Below are positions 21,440 to 34,246 of a stretch of 64,000 nt of DNA, in pieces. This DNA comes from Tubulanus polymorphus (taxonomy: Eukaryota > Nemertea > Palaeonemertea > Tubulaniformes > Tubulanidae). The stretch's first letter is position 1; each line of letters begins with the position of its first letter. The DNA is taken from the NCBI RefSeq assembly GCF_964204645.1, contig NC_134025.1, positions 12,715,001 to 12,779,000 of the forward strand, written 5' to 3'. Below the pieces are notes generated by a model. It was not told the origin of the DNA and did no database searches. It saw only the letters and a list, made by a program, of their open reading frames with translations. A program made the position numbers and the translations under genes.

Positions 21440-21930
21440 AAATGTAATGCCTATGGCAGTCCAGTTAGGACTACATGTATTTACTTTTAACTAAATTATA
21501 ATGTTTATGCCAGTCCAGGTAGGACTATTCACTTTTAACTAAAATCTAATGTTCATGTCAGTCCAGGTAGGACTATTCACTTTTAACTAAAATCTAATGT
21601 TTATACCAGTCCAGGTAGGACTCTTCACTTTTAACTAAAATCTAATGTTTATGCTAGTCCAGGTAGGACTATTCACTTTTAACTAAAATCCAATGTTTAT
21701 GCCAGTCCAGGTAGGACTATTCACTTTTAACTATAATCTAATGTTTATGCTAGTCCAGGTAGGACTATTCACTTTTAACTAAAATCTAATGTTTATGCCC
21801 GTCCAGGTAGGACTATTCACTTTTAACTAAAACCTCACGTTATTATCAGTCCAGTAAGGACTATTCTCTTCTAAATAAAATCTAATGTTTATGCCAGTCC
21901 AGTTAGGACTCTTCACTTCAAACTTAAATG
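21440..21930. repeat. 48-bp minisatellite
   Basis: About ten copies of a 48-bp unit containing 'agtccaggtaggactattca' followed by 'cttttaactaaaatctaatg'. Copies differ by a few substitutions and degrade at both ends. Related 'gtccagctagga' sequence reappears at 25938 beyond the hAT insertion, so the hAT element probably landed near or in this repeat landscape. Confidence 0.75.
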
Positions 21931-22415
21931 CTATGTATAGTTGTTTCACCCACAATGTAAATTCAAAAAACAATTCTTATAACTTTTGTTCTAATGTTTC
22001 GGGTGGATTACTTCTACAGGGAGGAAAGTCACCATAGAAGAAAAATCCGGAAAATTAAAAGTTATACATCTGCCCCCACCTCGCGAGCGCCGAAGCCGCG
22101 AAGCAACCCCTAGGGGGTTTGGGGGTCCTCCCCCAAGAAAATTTTTGAAATTAAAAGCGTTTTCCGAGCACTTAGAGCGATCTTGAGCCCATGAACGATG
22201 ACCCTATATTTTGAAAGTAATGTCCATTTCCAATGCGACACATCCACATTTCACTAACAATCAGCATCTGAAGCAGTAGAGGTCGAACCCCTAAATAAGT
22301 GAATATTGTGCGCTGCGCACCGCGCTACCCGAATGACTGTATTGAGGATAGACGCTCGAGACACGACGCTATGTTTTCTCACTATACGTACTACTTCTAG
22401 TGGCTATAAATAGAC

Positions 22416-22451
22416 CTACGAGCAATTATCTAGTTAGATAATTGCTCGTAG
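22416..22451. repeat. 36-nt palindrome in the hAT non-coding end
   Basis: Arms of 17 nt (ctacgagcaattatcta / tagataattgctcgtag) with a 2-nt centre. Possibly a transposase-binding or structural subterminal motif. Confidence 0.7.
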
Positions 22452-23049
22452 AATAGACGTAGCCTATTAATGATCGATCACACTATGAGGTCACGCAGAT
22501 GCGCTATTCTCGCAATATAAATAATCGCAACATTTCAAACAAACAGTTTAGAATAAAGTCCGGAATTCCGTGTTAAAAACTCCCTCATCAGTTTGATTCA
22601 TGAAGTACCGGTACACAGTAATATTTTTTTTCTATTTTTTACATTGATAACAAAAAGGCAAAATAATACTCACATTTCTATGAAATATCCAATAAACAGC
22701 TCCCATGTTGACAAAACACAAATAATTCCACACCGACGTTGTCGAATTTGAACACTACCGGTACTTATATATAAGTAAAAGTTAGCACTAGCAGGCTGCA
22801 CTGGATATTCCAACGAATTGTTCATGATAAAATCACATCAGATATAAATATATACAGTATTCAATTTAAGAATGTACCTGAACTAGAACTACTACTATCT
22901 AAAAACTATTAAACTACGAACGCAAAGTTATTTTCAGTCTATTTGAAAGACTGACGACGACGGCTTTCACTAGCCCTGGACATAATCCTACGTTTGGTTT
23001 CTTGAGCTATTTGGTGAACCGTTTTTCTTTTCAAGTTCACACGACTTGG

Positions 23050-25408
23050 TCAATTGGATGCAGTTTTGGCAACTTTTCTTGGTCGCAGTAGCTCACTTTC
23101 CCGGGCTAAATCAACACCAAGCTGTCGTTTTTCGGTGTTTTTCTTCTCCCGAATTTGCGAGTTGTTTTTAATAAATCTCGAGTAGGCAGTATGCATATGA
23201 TATGCTATATTACGGTCTACCGGTGAATATTCTATGTCCGGTCTATGGTAAACTTCAAGCGCGCTTTTACCTTTAGCCTTCAAGTCGTACTTTACGTTTT
23301 GAATAGCTGCGAATGTTGATGCATGCATCCTGTTCGATTTTTTATCCATTATATCATTCATTATAGAAAACGAATGCTCGACTCTTGGCCCAGTGATATG
23401 GACATACACGCTTTAACCACTTTTGCAATGTTTGGGTACTTATTGGTCTTAAATACTTCGGTCCACCACAGGTCAAGCCTAATTTTCTCAGCATCAAACT
23501 TCGGTAAATGAGTGTCAAGTTGTATGCGATTTATCTCCAATAAATAATTGTTCATAGATTCGTGGTCGTTTGGTGAAATGACAGTGGGAAAGTAGGTAAC
23601 CAAGTCTTTCAGTGCAGACGCGGTTTCACTGTTACCGAGCGCATCGGGCCCTATGGCCGATAAACAACGCAGAAGGTGATTTTCAAGGGGCATTTTCTTC
23701 GGTAGATATCCACCAGATTTAATATATGCCTTGGATACAGTTTCCAAGAAATGTGTGCGCATTTTTTTGTCCCACGAGTCTAATAGGTTGCTGGCTTCGG
23801 CCCCGACAAACATATCGTCAAGTTTACGATGTTTCGTACTGTTTGTAGCGTCGAACTCGGATAACTTCTCTGGAGTGAGATTTTTAACAAACTCGTGCTT
23901 AACATATCCACATGTAAAATCTCTAGACAGCGCATATATCTCGTCATGAATCTGATGTATTTTGGGTTCATCAGCTTCAAAAATCATCACGAATGATTTG
24001 AACAAAGGTAAAATGCGTGCGTACGTTTACATGTGTATAAGAGTCTCCTGTCTCTTATAGAACTCTTTTTCATAAATCCGTCGCTTTCTTTCTTTACCGT
24101 CCGCAGTGAGGGATTTATTTTTCATTTTTTTAACGACACTGTAAACTCGTTTCCTAGAAGCCTCCGAGCACGATTTCAGGATGTCAATAACATAGTTATC
24201 ATAGAGGTTTCTGTCCTCATCGCTCATAAATGAAAAGTAAATGCAAGTTAGCGCGTCAAAGAGCTCCAGATTTTTTACGGTTACGTCGTACATAGACAAC
24301 CAGCGATGCGAGATTCTTTCAGCGGGAACAACAAACGGTATGTTCAGTATAAGACAAATTTGTTCTAATGCCTCACGCATATCCGGGGAATACTTAAAGT
24401 CGGTATATATATCGTCATCAAGCTTTTCAAGGTACGAGTCAAATGCAGAACAAAAGTTCTTAACCATATTGTGTACATGATGACATATGTCCCCGTCAAT
24501 GTCCAGCAGATGATTGACTTTTCGTCGTAATTTGGCTTCATAGCCATTTAGACGTCCTCGCATGTAATTTGTCGAATCAGAGAGCGACGAAATCAGATTA
24601 TCGAGAGAAATATTTGCCGATTCAAATAATCCAATAACGGTATCGAACACGGTCTGCACATTCACAGTTACCATCCTGACAGAATCAAAATGCTTAACGA
24701 CACACTTTCCTTCGATTTCTGAGTAAAAGTTGACGAGTACCGTGATGATTCGCTCTTTATTTTGTGCCGTACATTCATCTAATTTGATTGAAAAAAAACT
24801 GCGCTGCATCTCTGCAACTAGACGCTTGTGAACCGCTGGGCTTAGTCCATGAGTCAGTTTATACTTGGCCGTAACCTTACTCATGGAAAATGACTGAGAA
24901 CTTTCTCATCTCTCGACATAGCCTGTGTAAATTGTATCAAATGTGGCGCAAATGCAAACGGCAGCCCGTGTTCCGCCAGAAAACTAACGGTTAATGCTTG
25001 CGCATTAGACAAACGACCGAGGACCGACACAATCGGTTGATTTTGAGTCGCCGTAGAATTTGAGCTAGACGCCCCGGGTGATTCATCACTTACCAGTGCT
25101 GGGGGCACTACCCCTTGATAAGCTATAGGAAGTTGTTCGTTTGATCGAATGGCCTCAATGGCCCGTTTATGGTCTCCACGCTTAGCATGTTTTTTTAAAT
25201 CACTTTTCCCCGAGTTTCCATATTTCAAAGTCATGTTACACAAAGAACAAAATGCAAGTCCAGGAGCATCTATTTTCTTTAAATAGATCGACATAACATC
25301 GCCAATACAATCCTTCTCTCCCAACCATGCCCATTGCCATGGATTTTTAACATCACGATCTATAGTTTTTATATCGTCACTCGCACGACTTACTATTTTG
25401 GAATTCAT
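23050..25408 (-). pseudogene. hAT-type transposase, disrupted by two frameshifts and a stop
   Basis: Four reading-frame blocks on the minus strand follow one another: 25408-24881 has a BED-type finger (CSLC ... H-x4-H near LKKHAKRGDH); 24884-24027 has the core (SIKLDECT with an Asp, then D and CHHVHN of the CxxH-type block); 24005-23361 is the helical region; 23409-23050 is the dimerisation end (VEHSFSIMNDIMDKKSNRM). Breaks: a 1-nt shift at about 24883, a single in-frame TAA at 24027-24029 between blocks 2 and 3, and a shift near 23405. Total about 780 codons, a usual hAT length. It would bind the CAGGG ends of the surrounding element. Confidence 0.75.
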
Positions 25409-25775
25409 TTTGACCTATCCACACTCAATTACTGCAGAGAATTAAGAGACTCAAAAAACTTCTCTAGACGTAGCCTACACGTACAAATGAGGTCACGTCA
25501 CTCAGGTGCACGGCTATCGCCGAAAGAGTGATAATTGTAACAGAAGGAAATTATACACTTGTTAAACGTCAGTAATAGAATCTAACTGTAAAACGAAATA
25601 AATGTCGTCCGGTCTGCGGCGCTTTTACGGCCACCGGTACCAACAAACTTTCAAATAAACCCTACCCCCCCCCCCCCCCCTCACATTTTCTCATCGTTTT
25701 TAGGCTTTTTAGAAAAATGACCTTGGACTTGAAAAATCCGGAATTCCGGATAAATCCGGAAAACTTTCCTCCCTG

Positions 25776-26894
25776 CTTCTACCCATCTGGATGGGTGGAA
25801 GTAATTCACCTCAAACGTCAGAAAAAAAGTAACATAAATTATTTATTGAATATATTGTGGGTGAAAGTATATACTAAAGTAATATAGTATAGACTAAAAA
25901 TAGTCATAACTATCTACATAAAATGCAATATCGATAGGAGTCCAGCTAGGACAACTGAACTACAATATCCATATTGTGACTGTCAGTATACTTTGAACAA
26001 AAAAGTTAGGTAACTAATTTTTGTTGAGGGATACCAACTTAACAAAGCATTATATTTTAGTTATCAACTAAGATAAACTACAACAGTAAAAAGTGTCTGA
26101 AAGAGGAAAGTCACAGATATGGAGAGTAATGAAGTGAATGAATTCATCCTTTAATGCACAACAATCTATTGTGAATTTACAATCAAGGTAAACCATTCCT
26201 TAATGCTGAAGAAATTGTGTTCCTGAGCAGCAACTACTTTAATGATTTATTCTGGTAGACAACAATCAAAGATACAGCTGCAATATTTGTCAACTTCTTT
26301 GCATAATTTGATCTGGAAAGGAAGGAATGTACGTCACAAATTAACCATTTTATAAAATCTTTGTTTTTGATTTTAAGTTGACTTCTGTTTCCAGTGGAAT
26401 ACGTGTTTAAAATACGTGGGATGAGGCTTCATGGGTAGATTCATATTCAAATTTTATATATAAATATCTATGCTAAAATGAGAGATATTACTCCATAAAG
26501 AAAACACTTTTTTACCAAAATACTAAACATTGGCCAACATTAACTTAGTATCTAGGTCAGAATTCACAAGAAAACATGTTTTATCATAGTGAACACAAAT
26601 TATTAGTTAAACTGGATGGATAGAGTCTGCCCAGTAGCACATTTAATACAGCATAGAAAATGAAAATGAATACTCAATGGATGAACAGTAGTGCATTAAC
26701 GTGTGAAGTGATTAAACAATTCAATTCATAAATCTTCATAGTTGAGATTCTCTTCTTTTAAATCTTTTAACTATTTTAGTTTATTCTAAATATTAGGTGA
26801 GATATGATGGTTTGAAATTAAGGTAACGTTCTACAAAATAAGCCTGTATGTTACATTACTTTTTTTGACAGTGTATATGGGCAACCAGGTTGAT
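25776..26894. other. Non-coding stretch
   Basis: AT-rich, no gene seen. The first part completes the palindromic hAT target and continues the sequence interrupted by the hAT element. Confidence 0.5.
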
Positions 26895-29215
26895 TTAAGT
26901 CATAGAGGTGATAGATTTGCCTCTCATGTGCACGGTAGGCGTAGCAGGTAATAGTTGCAGAATGTTATCAAGATCAGTTGGAATCACTGTTAAGTTGAAA
27001 TAATTGTTCACAATTTCATGCGAGCATTGAAGTGTCATTACTTCATCAGTGCCTGGTTTTTCAGCGAGAAAATGTACCAACTTGTCATCAACTGATTCGA
27101 TTGCTGTTAACTCAAGCTCAGCAATGTCTTCAGGAGCTTGAGTGATCTGAAAAGAAATATTCACCTAACTTAAGACACGGCAGTATTAAGATGGTTGCTA
27201 GAAATATTCTGTAGCAATACTTGCTTGTGGCAATAAATGGGGAGCTGCAACACCACATGGAGTGATGAGCACTCATGCAGCCGTCAATATTTGGATTAAC
27301 TCCCCCCCCCCCCCTGTCCATCCACTCGATTTCACTTCAATTTAGGTTGGTAGTCTATTTGACTGGGGTTCTATTTCCCTATACCTTAACTGAGATATGC
27401 ATTCGATCATCTATCGGTGCGATTCAAGAATAGGGGACTATAGCAATATATATGTAGTGATAGTAATCAATTAAGTAATAATATTAGTAATTGATAATGA
27501 TGATATATAATGATAGTTATGTATATAGTAATTAATGATGATTAGGGAACTAAACCTAACCCTAAACCTAACCACTAGTCCCCTATTCTTGAATCTTACC
27601 CATCTATCTATTTCACAATTGTCATGACCTGTGGTACACTCGACTATCACTTGACTACCTTAACTACTACATTAGTCTCTGTCTAATGGGTATTGGTCAA
27701 ATCTGGTAATCCATTCAATTGGGTAGAAGGAAAATAACATAACGGTTTGCTCCATTCATTTTTATGCTGAGTACTTAATGATGAATACACAATGTTTGTG
27801 GAATTCAATCAAACAAACATTAAGTATTGTGTAAAATAGGACTTCAAAACACAACCCTGCTTAACATCTGGAACACGGCCTAATGGGACGTTGGTGATAC
27901 ATTTTACCAAATATAAAGTAGAACTGGCAAGTCGGACAGTTGGATTATTGGCAAAGTTGGCTGAAATTCTAAGGTCTTGATTTTTTCAGTTCATTTTCAA
28001 AATCTGTCTCAAAGTTGAATTCTGGAAGTTGGAAATTCAGCTAAGTTTGCTAGAATACACTATGTTCTGAAAGTTTGAAAGTAATGCATTTTTCAATCTC
28101 TTAAGTCTGTTGGCCAATTTCAGTTCTTTTCAAAAAGATAGTTTAATATTAATATTATCATACTACCCTGGTAAGCAAACATTTTCATAGGAAAATGCTA
28201 AAAGAAAAGCCAGCAATTCATTGTATTACAGAGGTTTTTGATGTAAGTCGAATTGTTGTACTAATGAGGCTTGACTGTAATCATTTGATAAGTTGACAGC
28301 ATTTTACATATATGCTTTACCATAACTTGTATCATCAATAGACTCCAGCGATACTAACCTGAATGACTGTGGATGCAGTTGTAGCTAGTACTGTGTTGTT
28401 GTTGAAACTGGAGACAAAGAGGTCCGAAGCTTGTATATGTTGTCCTGTTGCCACCTTTGTCTCAGAAAACTGCCTCCACAAGGCAACTTTCACGGATGAT
28501 GAGGAATCTTGCAATCTAATGTTCCTTATTGGAACATTGGTTTCACCCACTTTGACAGGGCTTGGTAATTCATCCTGAAATATAGAGCATGAGATTGACA
28601 TTGTTTACAGGTCTTCCTCTTTAAATGAAAATGATTTAGAATAATTAGTAATTTGGCAATGAGAACTTTGGCAATGAGAACGAGAAAGAGATTCAAGCGA
28701 AAAACCAAAATTTCAAGGACTGTGAATTTAGAATATAGTGGTAATTTTGTATATAAAATATAACCTATACTAACATTTCATAATGTAACTTGGAGTAAAA
28801 GAACCAACTAATTATCCATAGTTATACAGGCCAAGTTGAAGTATAAAGAGTTTTACCTGTACTATGGTTCCTTGAATCGTCACTTTTGATTTTAAAGGCT
28901 GTGCTTTAGCTTCTTTAATAGGAGACACAGGTATTGGAGGCGGGTTATGTGTGGTGCTTGTATAATTCCGACAGTAGTGTCAGCATTGATTGACATTGCG
29001 GAATTTCTTAATCGAAAATTAGTTAAAATCAATCCTGCATTCTGGCGTAGTTTGCCATCATGTTTATTTGAGTTGACGAAACACTTCATCACCCCAGTGG
29101 AATCTGCGATGACGATTTTATCTTTTGTTTTAGAGACATCCATTAGTTTCACTTTTAACATTTTATTTCCTGGTGTGGCACCATCTTTCAACCCTTGTAT
29201 TGTTAGCGGCATGAT
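26895..29215 (-). CDS. OB-fold (RPA-like) single-strand-DNA-binding protein, 3 exons visible, 5' end missing
   Basis: Minus-strand exons at about 29215-28864, 28574-28359 and 27146-26895 with GT/AG borders; stop at 26895-26897. Exon A reads MPLTIQGLKDG ... KVKLMDVSKTKDKIVIADST, one OB fold. Its end plus exon B reads KSKVTIQGTIVQ | DELPSPVKV ... RNIRLQDSSSSVKVALWRQF, a second OB fold with the RPA70-type 'L.D.SS.ikv.LW'. Exon C ends with a Thr/Pro tail. A 1-nt shift near 28955 separates the two frames in exon A, so the copy may be damaged. The upstream exon is not identified. Probable ssDNA binding. Whether it is a host gene or mobile-element cargo (some Helitrons carry RPA-like genes) is open. 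Confidence 0.6.
27421..27595. mobile_element. MITE with perfect 20-bp ends and a telomere-like segment
   Basis: Ends gattcaagaataggggacta (27421-27440) and the exact complement (27576-27595). The inside is AT-rich and contains 'aaacctaaccctaaacctaa' near 27552, similar to the CCCTAA telomere repeat. It lies in the intron between exons B and C of the OB-fold gene. Confidence 0.65.
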
Positions 29216-31069
29216 CTGTAAAGAGAATAATAAATCAAAATTTACAAGATTTATTTCAAGAATAGTTGAAATCATCACAGAATAGTGAGTTATTGACTGT
29301 ACTTTGAATATCTATATTTTGTCACTTAAATATCTTCAATTTAACTTTGAGTGCCATCAATAGAGATCCATATTGCTTAATGGTCTGAATAATAGCATTC
29401 TAATACACCAGAATCACTCCAAGAGTTATTATTAACTAAGATGAAATCACGGATAGAGTGGTAGTCAGTCACATGTGACTCTGTTATTGTATTATTCAAC
29501 GCCCCCTGGTGTCCATATACAAAAACCAATGACCTTGAAACTCACCAAAATCATAGAACCCGTTATGAGCTACAAATTTCCAATTGATTGTGTTGAGGTA
29601 ACAAAATTTGCTTAGGTATCAATAATGTGGAAACACCTTCCCTCCTACGAATGAGTACTGATGACACCAAAATGGCCGCTAATTGTGTGATAATTGGTTG
29701 ACTGTCTCAGGTATTAAACATCCCTTTCCATAGAATAGCCACCACAAATTGCAATGAGAAATGGCAAACCAGTAGGAAAATTGACAAATTGACATTTTCG
29801 GGCACTAAAAAAGGTCACAGGAAGGCCATCTTGAGTCTGATTGACCCAATTTTTCTTAATATGGGCCTTTAGGGGATTCAAATATATACGAAAGATCAAG
29901 GTAATTGATCCATAGTTTTTGATGATTGTAGTGACTCAAAACATTTGACTTCGCCTCGTCAAAACACAATTGAAGTGAACAAATATGGTGGATCAGATTG
30001 TTTTCTTGTGGGAAGTTACAGATTTGGACTTGGATTGATGCCAGCAACTGATTTATTTGCTGATTCTTTTCTTATTTCAAATTTTCAAGATGTGACTCAA
30101 ATAAACGTTTATTATCAATAAATAGTACCATTGAGAATAAATTAGGATCAAAGTATAAGTTTGTTCAGTTTATCAATTCAGTCCGTATTATTCAATATCC
30201 CAAGAAAGTGAAACTAAATTTAATTTAAAGCCCCAGATTTCCAATACAAATCACACGTTTAGAAAGTCATGCAAGTTCTCAAAGTCATGAAGGTAAATAT
30301 TCGGATTATTTAATAAAATAGCTTGGATTGTGGACAAAAAACTGTGGTTGCACTGTACTGAACTGTAAGAAACAGGAATTAACTACGTGGAATTAACCTC
30401 TAACAAGAAAAAAATTTCTAAAAATGGACTCAATGTTGGTCAGTGTGAACTTTTAATGAAACTGTCATTTATCAGAACTCTCTTGAATAATATCTTCGAA
30501 AGATTGATGATGGGAATTTTAAGACTTACAAACGTTCATAATTTTAATCCTGAGAGAAGATGACATAAAACTAAGAGAAAAAGCTTACGGATTCAGGACC
30601 AGGTACAAACTAACGAGTTTACTCATCAGTTCGTTAATCATATGGACACAGTTATAAAACTAGAAGACCAAAGGTCCCGTGCTCTCGTGGTCCAGTTTTT
30701 TTATAATAGGGCCTAATAATGAAAACATATTACATTATTCATTCTACTACTCTTTTAATTATGCAGATCTGTTCACCTAGTGCCCTGGACCCTACGGTGA
30801 GACTGGAGCCTCAAACAGTGGCAGGCTGGAACAAATACGTCAGATCGATTTGTTTTACCTTAAACTTTAGAGTGAGATATGGCCGGTTAACGTAGTTCAA
30901 AAAGATCGACAGACCAATTAAGTGTATCACATTCAATGACTTTTTAATACGACAACTTCAATGAAAATCTATGATAAAGTTTACTTCATCCAAAAAACTA
31001 ATTTCACTGTAGGCCTATGGAAAACGCTCGTATTCATAACGCGCGCGGCAATATGAGCATGCTGTCACT
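29216..31069. other. Non-coding stretch with dispersed repeat copy
   Basis: Positions 29480-29915 are a minus-strand copy of the dispersed family (caacgccccctggtg, aaaaaccaatgaccttgaaa, ggccatcttgagtctgattg). No gene is recognised in the remainder. Confidence 0.5.
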
Positions 31070-31642
31070 TCAAATTCAAATTCAAAATAACTTTATTGAT
31101 CCTTAATGTTCAACATATACATCATTGGATTGACATTTTAAATAAAGTGGACAGGACAAACAAGAGACATGGAGAATAGAAAAAAAAACAAAAATAATAC
31201 AGTATAATGGAGCAGTTTAGAAGGAAATTTTAACATAATTAATGTAACAGAGAATAGGCTATAAACATATATACAGTATCATGAATGGAGTAGGATAAGA
31301 GTATTAGACATTTATTAACTACAGCCTATATATAAACTTACAATGAATATATACATATACATACACATACATACATACAAATATACATACATATACGTAT
31401 ACATCCACATACACACATATACACACACATACATGTGTATCTATATAGTCCACTCAACCCAGAGTAAAGCGGTATCTGTATCCGTGTTTAATTAGAGTTG
31501 TGACGAAAGGTAGCTAGATCATTTACCAGGTTACATACAACTTTGCCTATTTCAGAATCATTGTTATAATTAGAGAAGAGGAGGGCGAATTGTTCATCAG
31601 GGTTTAGGGTTGAGAAGGAAGGGATAATATCATTGATGTTGG
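31070..31642 (-). pseudogene. 3' end of a LINE, interrupted by the gypsy LTR
   Basis: On the minus strand a frame reads NINDIIPSFSTLNPDEQFAL ... VCNLVNDLATFRHNSN and stops at 31488, like the C-terminus of CR1-type ORF2 proteins. About 400 bp further come AATAAA and a TTGAATTTGAATTTG tail (31074-31100), a typical LINE 3' end with short tail repeats. The frame enters from the gypsy LTR at 31643, so the LTR element landed in this LINE. A CATA-rich microsatellite lies at 31350-31435. Confidence 0.55.
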
Positions 31643-32683
31643 TGTAGCGGTTGTAGTGTAAACATATAAAATAGTAATTCTGGTAGTGACTGCCGTTGTC
31701 CATAGGTAGCGTAGTCGTAGTCACTCTGCTGTGCCGGGGCGCTCGCTACACGGGTCCGCCTGGGTCGACTGCACTCGGGTAGTGAATACGGCAAGGAGAC
31801 TCTTGTCTTCCCCAGGAAAGTAAATGGTATAAAATATGTAGAATCTGTTCCTCTATTGAAAAATGTCGCTAAAAAGGGCGCTTAAGCAGTACGCTCTCCT
31901 CCAAACAGTCGCCTCCCTACTCCACGTAGCCTTAATCTGTGTGGCCAATACAGACCCCCCAACCCGCTCTCCTCAGAGTAATCCGCTTTAGGGGCTTTCC
32001 TCGGACGAAACTCGCAGTGTTGATTACTCGGCGGATATGGCTACCCCCATTCCAAGTGCCCTCTCGCACATAGCTGTCCCCCATCATCTCAGGAGCTAAT
32101 TGCGACTCATGCCAGATCTGTCAAACTAGTCGTATGCATAAGTGTTGTCCGTAGCGACGGTCAATAGGGGAACGATCCTCACGTAGAACTAAATGGGTTC
32201 GATGCAGCAGGAAAACAACAGAAATCCTCGTCCTTCCTTCCAGTGCCGGCGAATCAAATAAACGCAAGATTCGAAGTTTGATTGGAATGTAGTACGAATT
32301 ATTAAATATATATATTTTCTTATAATACAAAGTTCATCGTTCTTGATGCCAAGGGGACATCATGTCCACACGCAAAACACCTTGAATATTTACATTTCGA
32401 TATATAAAAAGAATGTGCCCTTCATGGCTTGCAAAGCCTTGGTACAGTCAATGTACGGTAGCATACAAAGGAGACGACCGAACGTCAAATAGAAGCAAAT
32501 GAATATTAAGATGTTAACGACGGAGCGACAAATAGTTAACGACGAGCGTGGTCGTTAATCAACGATAAGAATTATACGACGGAGCGTCAAATAGTTAACG
32601 ACGAGCGTTGTCGTTAATCAACGATATGAATTATACGACGGAGCGTCAAATAGTTAACGACGAGCGTTGTCGTTAATCAACGA
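31643..32683 (-). repeat. 3' LTR of the gypsy element
   Basis: Matches 40585-41624 from 'tgtagcggttgtagtgtaaa' onward with few substitutions and some indels. The plus-strand left end is TG; both copies lose alignment after 'gtcgttaatca'. No polypurine tract is seen just inside 32684. A G-rich tract on the coding strand (complement of 33965-33983) suggests the LTR could really extend to about 33957, with the other copy truncated. Confidence 0.7.
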
Positions 32684-32693
32684 CTGCGCGCCA
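32517..32693. repeat. 59-bp tandem repeat in the LTR (three copies)
   Basis: Copies start at about 32517, 32576 and 32635. Each contains 'gttaacgacgagcg' followed by 'gtcgttaatcaacga', so every unit has an internal TTAACGAC/GTCGTTAA hairpin. The other LTR has two copies, at 41518-41624. Confidence 0.7.
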
Positions 32694-34246
32694 AATTCGA
32701 AATGTCGTTGACGCGAACTCGAATAGTCGAAATTCAGAGGCGACGTCAAGGAGATGAAACGGCCGCGTGTTCGTTCGAAAAAGGAGTTACTGAATACAGG
32801 CGATTTTCATGGTCAGCAGAAATGACATCTCGGAGTAAGATTACGGAAAAATAGCACAGAAGATATACTATACTATTACTATTACTATTAGTAATTACAG
32901 CGACGAGAGCGTTAAGATGGCATCATCAAAGGATTGAATTTAAACAGACGATAAATTGACAATATTTACAGGATTGTAAGTGATGAGCTTATCAGCAGCC
33001 CATGGCCGACGACTACACGGCCCCCGGGTGCGTCGGCACCCGGGACTCACTGAGGGCGGGATGTCAAAAATCACTGCAGCGATCCCGGGGTCAGACGACC
33101 AGGAGGCCCGTGTCCCGTGTCCCGTGTCTCCTTACATGATCTGTACGATTTACAGCGTCCGATTCCTAAAACGGTGAAGAAGCAGCAAGAAAGAGTTTCT
33201 AATGGGGCTCTGCCAGAGCCAAGTTGCCAATGAGCGCGATTGCGCTAAATTTATAGTTTTCATGCGGTCAATGCACGCGGTGATTGGTCAAGCGAGACGA
33301 GCAGTAATACGCTCCGCGGACAAAGTAGAGCACGCGAAATTATTCGACCGTGACGAATGATAAAACCCTAAATAAAGACTTCATACGCGAGAAATAGAAT
33401 TAAGTTCTATAATATTTTAAGATTAACGCGAAAAATGACGACTATAAAACCGATACGGAGATATTTACTACAAAATAAACCGGATTCAACCGCACCACCG
33501 AGAAAACGCTCATACGGAAGTGAGGCGGCGCCAGCGAACGGCGTCGTAAAAACGAGCGTAAACACGAGCAGGGCTGGAGAATTCTCCGGCGACGAGACGG
33601 AACCAAAACCGCCCAAAATCAAAGAAGTTGGGTCTCAAATATAAAAAAATGGCCTGGACAGGCGCCGAAAAATCGCTAATATCACCGCGATGTGGCGTGG
33701 CCAACACCGCGGGGGCCTGCCCAGGTCGTAAAATTGGAATCTGACAGAACTGCCAAAAATCTGTCAGATTGAAATTGAGCCGAAAAGATCCCGAAACATC
33801 GCCGCAGAACACTTGCCCGGTCCCGGAATACGTACATCTAAAAAGAAACAATGAGAAAAGAACGGCTTAAGGCCATTCCGAAATACATAATATAATTTCA
33901 CCAAGAGACCGACATTTTGTGGTCAAACCCACCCCAGATATAGACAATTTTCGCCACAAAAACCCCCGCCCAGCCTCCTACTACGCTTAAGGCGATGAGG
34001 CGAAATGAATTTAAAGAAAATTGGATGAAAAAGAAGCCTAATCAAAAAGCAAGCCCGAAAGTAGAAGACCCGAAAATAGTACAAATTACAATTAATATTA
34101 CATTTACAGGAAACGGCGTTCCGAGGAGAAGAGAACCGACGAGGGGAGCAGGCACTCATCCGGAGTGCTCCGAATCAGCCTCCTCTCGGCCCTCAACGAC
34201 CCCCACCAGATCCCCGAAACCAACGGAACACCGTAAAAACAGAGCA
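32694..34246. other. Non-coding 3' region of the gypsy element
   Basis: No supported gene. GC-rich in part, with a palindrome around 33023-33045 (cccgggtgcgtcggcacccggg). It is either a 3' untranslated region or the rest of a longer LTR. Confidence 0.45.

Larger units (their letters stand above)
22017..25775 (-). mobile_element. hAT transposon, complete but inactive (3.76 kb)
   Basis: Ends are CAGGGAGGAAAGT (22017-22029) and its complement ACTTTCCTCCCTG (25763-25775), flanked by direct CTTCTA (22011-22016 and 25776-25781). CAGGG ends are typical of hAT; the direct repeat is 6 bp rather than 8. The transposase remnant runs on the minus strand. A 36-nt near-perfect palindrome (22416-22451) lies in the subterminal region, and a poly-C run in the other (about 25664). 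Rejoining the flanks gives an imperfect palindrome (cgggtggattacttctaccc ... gggtggaagtaattcacctc), which was the target. Confidence 0.75.

Noticed and set aside
33407-33851. Open frames on both strands in the gypsy 3' region
   Set aside because: GC-rich shadow frames without motifs, inside the LTR or untranslated region.
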